A stretch of 44,656 bases of DNA from Prochlorococcus sp. AH-736-N03 (lineage in GTDB: Bacteria > Cyanobacteriota > Cyanobacteriia > PCC-6307 > Cyanobiaceae). The position numbers and the translations under genes were made by a program. Below, piece by piece: positions 27,985 through 36,702 of the stretch (positions are counted from its first letter, which is position 1; each line of letters starts with the position of its first letter). Below the pieces are notes generated by a model, which was not told the DNA's origin, did not search any database, and saw only the letters and a program-made list of their open reading frames with translations. The stretch spans positions 1 to 44,656 of the forward strand of contig JAOIOX010000004.1 in NCBI GenBank assembly GCA_028140765.1, read 5' to 3'.

Positions 27985-29121
27985 ATGAATCTTTCAAAAA
28001 AATTTGAAGAATTAATTTTAAAACAGCTAGAGAGTTTTGGTTGCTCAATGGGCGTGACTAATTTAGTTATGTATCTTGCTTCAGCTAAGCAAGGAACTAA
28101 AGCATCTTTTGAAATGATTGGTCAATGGCCGCAAATTGATCGGCTACTTACTTCAATAGAAGATGATCCTTCACTAAAGGTTTCATCGCCTAATAGAAGA
28201 TGGTACCCGCTACAAGAAAACGATATTCTACTTGGTGTACTTCGGGTAGAAACTGATTTGAAAGGGGGGAATTGGCCAGTATCTCTCGACTCTAGATTAA
28301 AAGCTCTATCAATATCTTTAGCTAAATGTGTCTCAATCGAATTAGAACGTCAAAATAAAAATGAAGAAGTCAATTATTTAAAAAATCAGGTCAATGTCAT
28401 AATTCATCAATTAAGGAATCCATTAGCTGCTATTAGAACATACGCAAAATTATTAATAAAAAGACTTGGTTCAGATGATGATTCTATTGAAATAGTCGAA
28501 CGCATGATAATAGAGCAAAAACAAATTAATCAATATATGGATTCTTTTGCTCAATTAAATTCACCTATTCAACTTCCTCTGGAAATTGGAGAGGAAAGAT
28601 TATTATTACCACCAAATTTAGATAATAAAAAGGTAATAACTGTTCAGAGTTTATTAAGGCCAATATTAGAAAGGGGTAAAGCTAATGCGGACTTAGAGAA
28701 TAGAGATTGGACTGAACCTTCTCTTTGGCCAGATTGGACTATTTCGCCATTAAAGGCAAAATATGCTGTAATTGCTGAAATTGTGGCAAATCTATTAGAA
28801 AATGCGTTTAAATATGCCCAAAAAGATGCTGAAATTGGGCTCGCAATTACGAGTAATGGACTTTGTATATTTGATGATGGTAAAAAAATAACCAAAAATG
28901 AAAACGAGAAAATTTTTGAAAAAGGTTTTAGAGGATCTGCTGCGAAAAAGAAGGACGGCACTGGCGTGGGACTTTTCTTAGCGAGGAAATTAGCAAAACA
29001 AATTGGAGGAGATTTGAGATTGCTGGAAAATAACTCGGTAGTTAATACTGAGAAATCAAAAAGTCTTAAGAAGAAAAATATTTTTTATTTAGAACTACCT
29101 ATAAAAGAATTGCATGCATAA
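27985..29121 (+). CDS. Orphan sensor histidine kinase (soluble)
   Basis: A 378-residue kinase without transmembrane segments. The N-terminal region (about 1-120) is compatible with a GAF-like sensor domain but I could not confirm it. The H-box is IIHQLRNPLAAIRTYAKLL with phospho-acceptor H141; the ATPase domain has the N-box IVANLLENAFKYA (N273), FDDGKKI (G1) and GTGVGLFLARKL (G2). HQLRNPL rather than HELRTPL marks it as a divergent HisKA. No response regulator is adjacent. The 3' end overlaps the convergent cobS by 23 bases. The ligand and partner cannot be told. Confidence 0.87.
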   Translation: MNLSKKFEELILKQLESFGCSMGVTNLVMYLASAKQGTKASFEMIGQWPQIDRLLTSIEDDPSLKVSSPNRRWYPLQENDILLGVLRVETDLKGGNWPVSLDSRLKALSISLAKCVSIELERQNKNEEVNYLKNQVNVIIHQLRNPLAAIRTYAKLLIKRLGSDDDSIEIVERMIIEQKQINQYMDSFAQLNSPIQLPLEIGEERLLLPPNLDNKKVITVQSLLRPILERGKANADLENRDWTEPSLWPDWTISPLKAKYAVIAEIVANLLENAFKYAQKDAEIGLAITSNGLCIFDDGKKITKNENEKIFEKGFRGSAAKKKDGTGVGLFLARKLAKQIGGDLRLLENNSVVNTEKSKSLKKKNIFYLELPIKELHA

Positions 29122-29839
29122 ATAACATTGCAGTTTCAACTAAAACAACACTTGCACCGCAGGCATCTCCGTTAAAGCCTCCAATTTTATTACCCAGTAT
29201 GTTTGGGATACAATAACTTAGAAAAATACCAATCAAAATAAGAATTAAAAATTTAATTAATATTGCTTGGGATGTAATTGAAACAAATTGGTATGCAATG
29301 AAAATCAAAAGAAAAATAATGGAGATCAAAGATTCTTTTTTAAATCCATTCCAAAACTTTTTGTGACTAACAGATTTTTTCTTATAACTCATATATTTAA
29401 ACTTTTCTATAAAAAATAAATTTGAAAATCTTCCCCAAAATAAGCATATAGGTAAAACAAAAATTACTAGGTTTTGAATTTTCAGTATGCAAGCAATTTG
29501 AATTAAAGTTATAAAAACTAAAGCTTGAACGCCAAAGGAACCAACTTTACTGTCTTTCATGGCTTTTAAACGTTTCTTTTTACCCGCAAAAATACCATCG
29601 AAAGTATCCATTAAACCATCAATATGTAGACCACCAGTAATTAAATATCCTGAAGCCAAACAAATTAATGCAGATGCATAAATTGACCAAGAGTTTGTTG
29701 TTAAAAAAAGAAAAATATAACTCTGTATTGTTCCAATCAAAAAACCTAAAGGCGGGGCAAATTGTGCAATATTTTTAAATTCGGGATTAATTAAAGGTAT
29801 CTTTGGAAATGTTGTATAGAAAATCCAAGATCCTGCCAA
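29099..29839 (-). CDS. cobS: Cobalamin synthase (adenosylcobinamide-GDP ribazoletransferase)
   Basis: Joins adenosylcobinamide-GDP to alpha-ribazole in the last part of cobalamin synthesis, in the plasma membrane. The 246-residue protein has five or six hydrophobic helices and the diagnostic metal-binding block GGLHIDGLMDTFDGIFAGKK. IGGFNGDACGA near the C-terminus is a second family mark. The N-terminus is uncertain: the first usable start is TTG at 29839, but the frame is open for 13 more codons (reading KYLIKN before LAGSWIFYTTFP) without ATG, GTG or TTG, and that segment looks like real CobS sequence. Confidence 0.9.
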   Translation of the reverse strand: MAGSWIFYTTFPKIPLINPEFKNIAQFAPPLGFLIGTIQSYIFLFLTTNSWSIYASALICLASGYLITGGLHIDGLMDTFDGIFAGKKKRLKAMKDSKVGSFGVQALVFITLIQIACILKIQNLVIFVLPICLFWGRFSNLFFIEKFKYMSYKKKSVSHKKFWNGFKKESLISIIFLLIFIAYQFVSITSQAILIKFLILILIGIFLSYCIPNILGNKIGGFNGDACGASVVLVETAMLFMHAILL

Positions 29840-29937
29840 ATTTTTTATTAAATATTTTTTGATGAGATAAAAATAGATTCAATATTAAATAATAGGGTAA
29901 ATTAATGAAAAAGGATCAAAAAATTTTATAAATTATC

Positions 29938-31056
29938 GTGTTTGAATTTGAAATTACATCGAATTGCAGTAATACAGCGGCAAGAACTGGTATATTTCAT
30001 ACACCAAATGGTCAGGTAAACACACCAAAATTTATGCCTGTGGGTACTTTGGCAACGGTTAAAGGAATTTCATCTAAGCAGTTAACCTCTACAGGATCAG
30101 AAATGATTCTTTCAAATACCTTTCATCTTCATTTACAACCTGGAGAAAAACTAGTTAAAGAATCTGGCGGAATACATAAGTTCATGAATTGGCCGAAGCC
30201 TATTCTTACTGATTCAGGAGGATATCAAGTTTTTAGTTTGGCCAAATTAAATAATATTTCTGATAAAGGCGTGGAATTTAAAAATCCAAGAGATGGTAGT
30301 CATGTTTTTTTATCACCTGAAAAAGTAATACAGATTCAAATGGATCTTGGATCGGATGTTGCGATGGCTTTTGATCATTGTCCTCCGCATACAGCTAACG
30401 AAAATGATATTGAGGACTCTTTACAAAGAACTCATTCATGGTTGCAAAAATGTGTTGAGACTCATCAGAAATCCAATCAAGCATTATTCGGTATAGTTCA
30501 AGGTGGAAAGTATCCTAGATTGAGAGAATACAGTGCAAAATATACAAGTTCTTTTGATCTTCCTGGAATAGCAGTGGGAGGTGTAAGTGTTGGCGAGGCA
30601 GTCGAAGAAATACATAGTGTAATTAATTACGTCCCGAAATTCTTACCAATAAATAAACCAAGATACTTAATGGGAATTGGCTCCTTAAAAGAAATTTCTC
30701 TAGCTGTTGCTAATGGATTCGATATATTTGACTGTGTTTTGCCTACAAGACTAGGGAGACATGGGACTGCATTTTTTAATGATGAAAGATTGAATTTGCG
30801 AAATGCTCGATTTAAAAATGACTTTTCTCCGATTGACAAAACTTGTAAATGCGAAACCTGTAAATCCTATTCTCGAGCATATTTGCATCATCTAATTAGA
30901 AATGACGAAATATTAGGCCTGACTCTAACAAGTTTGCATAATATTGCTCACTTAATAAGATTTACCAATGCAATTTCTACTGCAATTAGAGATAATTGTT
31001 TTACAAATGATTTCGCTCCTTGGAAAACATCCTCTATTGCTCACCATACGTGGTAA
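29938..31056 (+). CDS. tgt: Queuine/preQ1 tRNA-ribosyltransferase
   Basis: Exchanges G34 of GUN-anticodon tRNAs for preQ1 in queuosine synthesis. The 372-residue protein has the expected residues: D92 in [10 protein letters not shown], the nucleophile D265 in [16 protein letters not shown], and the zinc set C303, C305, C308 and H334. FGIVQGG at 184-190 and GGVSVGE at 214-220 shape the base pocket. The start is GTG at 29938. The psbK gene begins 33 bases after the stop on the same strand, so read-through transcription is plausible. Confidence 0.96.
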   Translation: MFEFEITSNCSNTAARTGIFHTPNGQVNTPKFMPVGTLATVKGISSKQLTSTGSEMILSNTFHLHLQPGEKLVKESGGIHKFMNWPKPILTDSGGYQVFSLAKLNNISDKGVEFKNPRDGSHVFLSPEKVIQIQMDLGSDVAMAFDHCPPHTANENDIEDSLQRTHSWLQKCVETHQKSNQALFGIVQGGKYPRLREYSAKYTSSFDLPGIAVGGVSVGEAVEEIHSVINYVPKFLPINKPRYLMGIGSLKEISLAVANGFDIFDCVLPTRLGRHGTAFFNDERLNLRNARFKNDFSPIDKTCKCETCKSYSRAYLHHLIRNDEILGLTLTSLHNIAHLIRFTNAISTAIRDNCFTNDFAPWKTSSIAHHTW

Positions 31057-31089
31057 CGTCTTATCATAATTAATTAAATTATCAAAAAG

Positions 31090-31230
31090 GTGCTCATTCT
31101 ATTTAATACATTCGCTGAATTGCCTGAGGCTTATAAGGCCTTTGCTCCAACCGTTGATGTTCTTCCACTGATTCCTTTATTTTTCTTTTTATTAGTGTTT
31201 GTTTGGCAAGCTGCTGTTGGATTTAAATAA
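31090..31230 (+). CDS. psbK: Photosystem II reaction centre protein K
   Basis: A 46-residue photosystem II subunit bound near CP43. It starts [17 protein letters not shown], the propeptide-like part, then the conserved [28 protein letters not shown] transmembrane part. The start is GTG at 31090, where the preceding AAAAAGG runs into the start codon; an in-frame stop lies five codons upstream, so no longer form with a standard codon exists. It follows tgt by 33 bases. Confidence 0.93.
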
Positions 31231-31256
31231 AATTCTTTTAGTTTAGATTGTTAGTA

Positions 31257-32261
31257 TTAGACTGGATTTTCAAGTAAAATTGCATCTCCGGAATTTTCTA
31301 CTGCACTCTCTATAAAATCAGCAATTTTTAATGCTCTTGAGGCTTGCTCACCATCCACCTCAGGTATTTCTTTGCCCTGAACGCACTTAAGAAAATGCTC
31401 CAATTCAGCATAAAGAGGCTCAATGGAGGTTGTGCTAACTTCTTCAACATATCCGTCATTTCTATAAACTAATTCTCCATGGTCTGCAGTGTATGATTCA
31501 TGAGACTTTCTATGGATTTGAAGAGAGTGATTTAAAAAATCAGTTTCTACTAGTCCATTTTGGCAGTGAGCACTTAAACTCCTAATTTTTTTGTGACTCA
31601 TTTTACTGGCAGTCAAACTTGCAATAACATTATTTTTAAAAACCAAAGTAGCATTGACATAATCTATTAATCCTTCACTATTTCTGCCTCCAACTGCCGC
31701 TAATTTTTGTATTTTGGAGTTGACGAGTTCTAAAATTAGATCAATGTCATGGATCATTAAATCCATTACTACAGATACATCATTTGCTCTATCCGCATGA
31801 GGACTATGTCTTCTTGCTTCTAAAACAACAATTTCTTCATTATGAACTATTTTATTTAATTCTCTAAAAGCAGGATTAAATCTTTCAATATGCCCAACTT
31901 GTAATAGACAGTTACTTGCATTAGCAGCCTCTATTAAAGATTTTGCTTCTAACTCATTAGCTGCAATTGGTTTTTCAATGAGAACGTTAGTACCTCCATT
32001 AAGACAATCTAGTCCTACTTTTTGATGAAGTAGTGTTGGGACAGCGATACAGATAGCATCAACTTTTGGAATTAAGTCTTTATAGTCTTTGAACCATTCA
32101 CATTGAAATTGGTCAATAGCTAATTTGCCTCTCTCTTCATTTGGATCTGCAACGCCAATGAGATTTGCATCTTTGAGCAAACTTAGTACTCGGGCATGAT
32201 GCCAACCCATATTCCCTATACCTATGACTCCAACCTTTACTGGTGATGAGGTTGGCTGCAT
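31257..32261 (-). CDS. Gfo/Idh/MocA-family NAD(P)-dependent oxidoreductase
   Basis: A 334-residue dehydrogenase with an N-terminal Rossmann fold (KVGVIGIGNMGWHHARVL, residues 9-26), VADPNEER at the end of the second strand and the family signature IEKPIA with the EKP lysine at 96-98. The LQVGHIERFNPAFREL block and the C-terminal alpha/beta domain are standard. Family members act on sugars, inositols or biliverdin. This subtype (QVGHIERFNPA) is close to UDP-N-acetylglucosamine 3-dehydrogenase-like enzymes, but I would not fix the substrate. It lies 50 bases downstream of the CNNM/CBS gene and may share its transcript. Confidence 0.87.
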   Translation of the reverse strand: MQPTSSPVKVGVIGIGNMGWHHARVLSLLKDANLIGVADPNEERGKLAIDQFQCEWFKDYKDLIPKVDAICIAVPTLLHQKVGLDCLNGGTNVLIEKPIAANELEAKSLIEAANASNCLLQVGHIERFNPAFRELNKIVHNEEIVVLEARRHSPHADRANDVSVVMDLMIHDIDLILELVNSKIQKLAAVGGRNSEGLIDYVNATLVFKNNVIASLTASKMSHKKIRSLSAHCQNGLVETDFLNHSLQIHRKSHESYTADHGELVYRNDGYVEEVSTTSIEPLYAELEHFLKCVQGKEIPEVDGEQASRALKIADFIESAVENSGDAILLENPV

Positions 32262-32311
32262 AATTTCAAATCCATATATTAATTTTCATTATCCTCTATA
32301 GGATGCCACAT

Positions 32312-33580
32312 TTAGCTTGTGGGAAGAATAATTTTAACACGATCAATTTTTGGTCCTGACATAGAAATAACTTCAAATTTAATGTTACTAAAATCTAAAA
32401 CATCGCCAATCTTTGGAACCATTTGAAATTTTTCTAGCAGAAATCCAGCAAGGGTATGATAGTCTGCACCTTCTGGAATAGAACATCCTAACTTTTTATT
32501 GATATCTATGATTTCTGATTTTCCAGCTATTGACCATTTTTTAGAGAAATTATCTAACATTCTCATATCTGAATAAATTCTATTATTGAGCATTTCCTCT
32601 CCAACTATTTCGCCATTTAGATCAGCTGCAGTTATAAGTCCCTCTGTCCCACCGTGTTCATCAACTACTAGTAAGAATGGATTGTAGTCTCTTACTATTG
32701 GAAATATTTCTGCTAGTGAACATGTTTCTATTATTTTTGTTACTGGTAAAAGGAATGGCTCTAGTAATGTATCGGCTTCCATTTCACCTTTTGATATTGG
32801 CTTAGCTAGATAACGCAAATCTATAACACCTAATACATCATCTAAAGACTCATCAATCACAAAGAAGCGAGCATGGCGAGTTTTATCAACTTGTTTCATA
32901 AGTTCTGAAAAGGTTATATTTTTTGGCAAAGTTACCATTTCAGATCTTGGAATCATCACTTCTTTAACCTGTGTATCTTTTAAAGCAAAAACTCCTTCAA
33001 GAATATTCTTCTCATCAGGTTTTAAACCTGTTACGTTATCTGTTTCTATAAGAGTTTCTAATTCTCCAGCAGATAAACCCGAGTTTAAAGAATCCCATTT
33101 GTTATTTAAATTGAACAAGCCTAAACAGGCACTAGCAAAGAATTCTATTGTTTTCACTATAGGATTCATAGCTTTTCTTACGGCGTCAAATATTGTGGTT
33201 AACCTTAGTGCAGCAGATTCTGGATTGTTAATTACTAAAGCTTTTGGGATTAGTCCAGAAACAAGAGTAACAACTAAAACAACAAATAAAAATAATAGAA
33301 GATCATAAAATCTATTTGATAAAATATTGCTTTTCCAATAATCATTAGCCAGGTTATTGCTGAGCCATCCAATTGCAATTAATGAAATTGTTACTCCAAA
33401 TTGAGAAGCAATTAATGAAGATCTAAAGCGTTTTTGAATTTTTAAAATTGAAAATGCTCCTTTCTTTTTTTCTTCTATTAACCTTAAAACCTTACTTGGC
33501 CTTATTAATAAAAAAGAGAGTTCACTCGCTGCGAAAAAAGCTGGTAAGAATAAAAGAAATAAAAGTAGAGTTATTTTCAT
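32312..33580 (-). CDS. CNNM/CBS-domain membrane protein (hemolysin/CorC family)
   Basis: A 422-residue protein in the usual order: an N-terminal DUF21/CNNM transmembrane domain (about 1-165, with FFAASELSFLLIRPSKV), the KPDEKNILEGVFALKDTQVKEVMIPRSEM linker, two CBS domains (about 200-320, with LLVVDEHGGTEGLITAADL) and a C-terminal CorC/HlyC domain (about 345-420, with ADYHTLAGFLL). Related proteins export or sense Mg2+ and are misnamed hemolysins. It starts 19 bases downstream of the CAU tRNA on the same strand. Confidence 0.92.
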   Translation of the reverse strand: MKITLLLFLLFLPAFFAASELSFLLIRPSKVLRLIEEKKKGAFSILKIQKRFRSSLIASQFGVTISLIAIGWLSNNLANDYWKSNILSNRFYDLLLFLFVVLVVTLVSGLIPKALVINNPESAALRLTTIFDAVRKAMNPIVKTIEFFASACLGLFNLNNKWDSLNSGLSAGELETLIETDNVTGLKPDEKNILEGVFALKDTQVKEVMIPRSEMVTLPKNITFSELMKQVDKTRHARFFVIDESLDDVLGVIDLRYLAKPISKGEMEADTLLEPFLLPVTKIIETCSLAEIFPIVRDYNPFLLVVDEHGGTEGLITAADLNGEIVGEEMLNNRIYSDMRMLDNFSKKWSIAGKSEIIDINKKLGCSIPEGADYHTLAGFLLEKFQMVPKIGDVLDFSNIKFEVISMSGPKIDRVKIILPTS

Positions 33581-33598
33581 TCAATGACAAATGAATAA

Positions 33599-33671
33599 TG
33601 GGGGTGGCGAGGATCGAACTCGCCTTAGCCAAATTATGAGTTTGGTGCATTCACCAGATTGCTACACCCCC
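33599..33671 (-). tRNA. tRNA with CAU anticodon (tRNA-Ile2 or elongator tRNA-Met)
   Basis: On the minus strand: acceptor GGGGGTG/CACCCCC, 3-bp D stem GCA/TGC with GGT in the loop, anticodon stem CCAAA/TTTGG with loop CTCATAA (anticodon CAT), T arm GCGAG-TTCGATC-CTCGC, discriminator A, no encoded CCA. The fully paired first base pair and absence of the GGG/CCC anticodon stem exclude initiator tRNA. The short D stem and CCAAACTCATAATTTGG look closer to plastid trnI-CAU than to elongator Met, but this is not decisive. Confidence 0.9.
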
Positions 33672-33681
33672 AAGGGAATTT

Positions 33682-33699
33682 ATGTAATTTTAATTACAT
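33682..33699. promoter_or_regulatory. 18-bp palindrome between CAU tRNA and pyrE
   Basis: ATGTAATT (33682-33689), TT, AATTACAT (33692-33699) is a perfect inverted repeat 10 bases upstream of the tRNA 5' end and about 114 before pyrE. It overlaps where the tRNA promoter -10 box should lie. Function is unproven; AT-rich DNA makes such palindromes fairly common. Confidence 0.3.
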
Positions 33700-33812
33700 T
33701 GAATTTCAATATACAATATAAAAATAATATTTCAAAAAACACCTCATTAGGAAGTTTTTGTGAGATTTCTTTTTTTTCTTCTAATCTTTAAATATAAATT
33801 TAACTTTTACTA

Positions 33813-34373
33813 ATGGGCAAATTTTCGGCTAAGTATGATTTAAATAAAGCAAAATTGTTAAAACAGTTAATTGAAAAATCTTACAAGAAAGGAAACTTCA
33901 CTTTATCTTCAGGAAAAAAAAGCAGTCATTACTTGAATTGTAAACCAGTTTCATTAAATGGCGCAGGCTTAAACTTAATAAGTGATTTATTTTTAGAGTT
34001 AAAGGACTCAAGGTCAAAAGCTGTAGCAGGATTGACATTAGGCGCAGACCCTATAGTAAGTGGATTAATTGTTAAAGCAGCTTTGCATGGCCAAGACCTT
34101 GATGGTTTAATAATTCGGAAAGAAATCAAAAAATACGGTACCAAAGCTGGAATAGAGGGCCCTACATTAGAAGAAGGAACTTTGGTAACTGTCTTAGAGG
34201 ATGTCGTTACAACTGCTGGTTCAGTTATAAAAGCTATAAAAAAGTTGCGCGAAAATAATTATGTTGTTGAGGAGGTTTTGTCTATTGTTGATAGGCAAGA
34301 AGGGGGATTAGAAGCCCTTGAAGATGAAAATGTTAAATTAAAGAGTCTTTTTACAATAAAAGACTTTTTATAA
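33813..34373 (+). CDS. pyrE: Orotate phosphoribosyltransferase
   Basis: Transfers orotate to PRPP to make OMP in pyrimidine synthesis. It has 186 residues. The N-terminal [16 protein letters not shown] contacts PRPP, the flexible loop has [11 protein letters not shown], and the PRPP motif [13 protein letters not shown] is at 125-137. The 141-base gap upstream (33672-33812) holds a palindrome near the tRNA but no gene. The ygfZ gene begins 11 bases after the stop. Confidence 0.95.
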   Translation: MGKFSAKYDLNKAKLLKQLIEKSYKKGNFTLSSGKKSSHYLNCKPVSLNGAGLNLISDLFLELKDSRSKAVAGLTLGADPIVSGLIVKAALHGQDLDGLIIRKEIKKYGTKAGIEGPTLEEGTLVTVLEDVVTTAGSVIKAIKKLRENNYVVEEVLSIVDRQEGGLEALEDENVKLKSLFTIKDFL

Positions 34374-34384
34374 TTATTTAAAAA

Positions 34385-35218
34385 ATGCAAGAAAAAAAAA
34401 AGTTTTGGCTTGAAAAATTTGACTGTTTTTCTGTTTCCGGAAAAGATGCCAGAAAATTTTTGAATGGAATAACTACTGGTAATATTCTTAATTCAGAAAA
34501 AAAAGTTATTAAAACTTGTTGGTTAACTCCAAATGGAGTTTTAAGGTCATTAATTGAAATTATTTTTTTAGAAAGAAACTTAGAAGTAATTATCTTGGCG
34601 GGTAACACTAATGAAATAATTAATTACTTTAATCAAATAATTTTTCCAGCGGATGATGTTCTTCTAAGTGAACCTTTCTTAATAAATAGAATTCAGGAAA
34701 TTGATGAATCTAGTTCATGGAGAACTTACCAGCCTATTTTCTTCAAAATAGAAGATAAAGAATTTAAAATATATAAAAATAAGCTAAATTTACTAAACCC
34801 TAATGATTTAAAACTTTGGAAGATTAATCAGGCAATACCCTCTTTAGAAATGGAAATTAACGGAAAAAATAATCCTCTTGAGCTTGGATTAAAAGATCTT
34901 ATAGATTTTAATAAAGGTTGTTATTTAGGACAAGAAACAATGTCAAAAATAAAAAATGTTTCGTCTTTAAAACAGGAAATAAGAATTTGGAAATCATTTG
35001 AATCTAATCTGAATTTAGACGTTGAAGATAAAAATTTATATATAAATTCTGCTAAAGATATTTCTGTCGGCAAAATAACTAGTTTTTTCAAATCAGATTC
35101 TCAAATAAAAGGATTAGCAATGATAAAAAGAAAATATTTAGAGGAAGGAAGTTATTTTTTTTCAGAAATGTTTGGAAAAATTATTATAAATAAATCTGTA
35201 GGATCAATTTTTCTTTAA
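34385..35218 (+). CDS. ygfZ: YgfZ/GcvT-fold tetrahydrofolate-binding protein
   Basis: A 277-residue protein of the aminomethyltransferase fold. The diagnostic KGCYLGQE motif of YgfZ is present at 177-184, with the reactive cysteine C179. YgfZ/IBA57 proteins help assemble or repair 4Fe-4S clusters. The first 100 residues (FDCFSVSGKDARKFLNGITTGNI) are the family's N-terminal domain. It is probably co-transcribed with pyrE and overlaps the convergent nuclease gene by 15 bases. Confidence 0.9.
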   Translation: MQEKKKFWLEKFDCFSVSGKDARKFLNGITTGNILNSEKKVIKTCWLTPNGVLRSLIEIIFLERNLEVIILAGNTNEIINYFNQIIFPADDVLLSEPFLINRIQEIDESSSWRTYQPIFFKIEDKEFKIYKNKLNLLNPNDLKLWKINQAIPSLEMEINGKNNPLELGLKDLIDFNKGCYLGQETMSKIKNVSSLKQEIRIWKSFESNLNLDVEDKNLYINSAKDISVGKITSFFKSDSQIKGLAMIKRKYLEEGSYFFSEMFGKIIINKSVGSIFL

Positions 35219-36622
35219 TCGATTTTTGATTAAATATTCTGCAATTTGTAGAGTAGCAAAACAATCATCTTTGTTATATTGGATAATTTTCTTTAAAAAT
35301 ATTTGGTTTTCTGTAATTTGATATTGCTTCCACCAATAAAGTGCTTTCGAGCCACTTACATTTTTCTGCATCCATTCAAATCCAAGCCAATTAGAAACAG
35401 TTTTTAAGCCATAGTTTTTTAGTGGTAATATCCAAGACTTTCTTATTAAGGTATGTAAGTCAATAAATCTAGAGGAAAGTGAATCAATTTCTTCAAAACT
35501 AAAATTTAGTTCTTTAGCAATATTAATTATTGATATTTTTTCAGTTTCTCCGTAATGCAAAACTGGCCATTCCTTTTGTGAAAAAAGTAATTCAATAATT
35601 TGCCTGTAAGATCCTCCTTTATTGTTTTTAAAATTTAAGATTGGTTTATAAATAAGATCTTCTTTTTTTATAGAAAAATTATTTACGTTTAAAAATCCAT
35701 ATAAAAAATCATGTTTTTCATCTGGATTTGATTCAATATCAAATATATAAAATCCAGAATATATTTTTTCTAATAGATCTTCCGAATTATTTTTTTTAGA
35801 GATGAAATATGGTTCTCCAGAGATATATGCTTGTGCTTGCTTTACAAATATGGATGCTTTTTCATACTTCTGATCTTTGAATATAGATAATTTCTCTCCA
35901 AGTTTTTTTTCGCTATAAGAAGCTAATTTTTGGGTATCAGATATTCCATTTGTTATGAGTAATGAGGCCGTTTTGGACCCTATTCCATCTATATCTGTTA
36001 GATATCCTTTTTCTTTTGCTTCTTCGTCACAAAATTTTTGCCAGGAACAAATAGTACATTTTTTTCTATCTTGAGTTATTGCTGGTATAGGTCCCTCCAA
36101 GCATTCATTCAAATTTAATAAAACATTTAAAACTTTTTTTCTTAATTTTTTATTTAAATAAATTTCTTCAACTTTAACTTTTTTATCAAAAGTTGAAATT
36201 ACTAATCCTTTCTCAATTTTAGATTCTTGAAAAGATTCCAACAGCATAGAACAAAAAGCTAAGTCGAATAAATGTTCTTTAGTTGTTTTGTGGCCTAACT
36301 TATAAACTGCAGGTAAATATTTATATTGACCCCATTTACTCTGACCTTTAGTCTTTACAAGTAATTGTGGACGTATCTCTGCGTTGATATTTTGGAAAAG
36401 ATTCCCTTTGATTTTGAATCCAATTACCCCTTGATAACCATTTTCACAGGCTTTTAATCCTGTATATATTTCACCATTACAAAATTCAGAGAAAATTTGA
36501 AACTGATTAATTTTATCTATAGCTTTATGGGGTGACCAAACTTCATAAGATTTTTTACCCTTAAAATCGAGCCATGCTTTTCTTTTGCATCTTGTAAAAC
36601 TTTTTAAATGAAGAGAATTCAA
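35204..36622 (-). CDS. TM0106-like RecB/Cas4-type nuclease with HhH and DEDD domains
   Basis: A 472-residue protein built of three parts. Residues 1-205 resemble the RecB/Cas4 nuclease fold, with C12 near the start and a CxxCx5C set at C189, C192, C198, the pattern that holds a 4Fe-4S cluster in Cas4 and AddB. Residues 208-232 are a helix-hairpin-helix (IDGIGSKTASLLITNGI). Residues 290-470 are a DEDD-type RNase H-fold exonuclease domain with D295/E297 (FDIESNPD), D388 (FIDLHTL) and D452/D453 (YNKDDC). The usual RecB VDxK motif appears as PAVYK, so that domain may be inactive. It acts presumably on DNA; its biological role is not known to me. Confidence 0.8.
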   Translation of the reverse strand: MNSLHLKSFTRCKRKAWLDFKGKKSYEVWSPHKAIDKINQFQIFSEFCNGEIYTGLKACENGYQGVIGFKIKGNLFQNINAEIRPQLLVKTKGQSKWGQYKYLPAVYKLGHKTTKEHLFDLAFCSMLLESFQESKIEKGLVISTFDKKVKVEEIYLNKKLRKKVLNVLLNLNECLEGPIPAITQDRKKCTICSWQKFCDEEAKEKGYLTDIDGIGSKTASLLITNGISDTQKLASYSEKKLGEKLSIFKDQKYEKASIFVKQAQAYISGEPYFISKKNNSEDLLEKIYSGFYIFDIESNPDEKHDFLYGFLNVNNFSIKKEDLIYKPILNFKNNKGGSYRQIIELLFSQKEWPVLHYGETEKISIINIAKELNFSFEEIDSLSSRFIDLHTLIRKSWILPLKNYGLKTVSNWLGFEWMQKNVSGSKALYWWKQYQITENQIFLKKIIQYNKDDCFATLQIAEYLIKNRLKKN

Positions 36623-36702
36623 ATTTTTTTTTAAGGGCGGTTTTAAAATTTACTCATATAAATTAGTATAGATAATTAAAAGGAATCAAGGAAATTTGAA
36701 AT

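Noticed and set aside
28644-28961. Minus-strand open frame of 105 codons
   Set aside because: Antisense to the histidine kinase ATPase domain; the Ser/Phe-rich translation is typical of a shadow frame.
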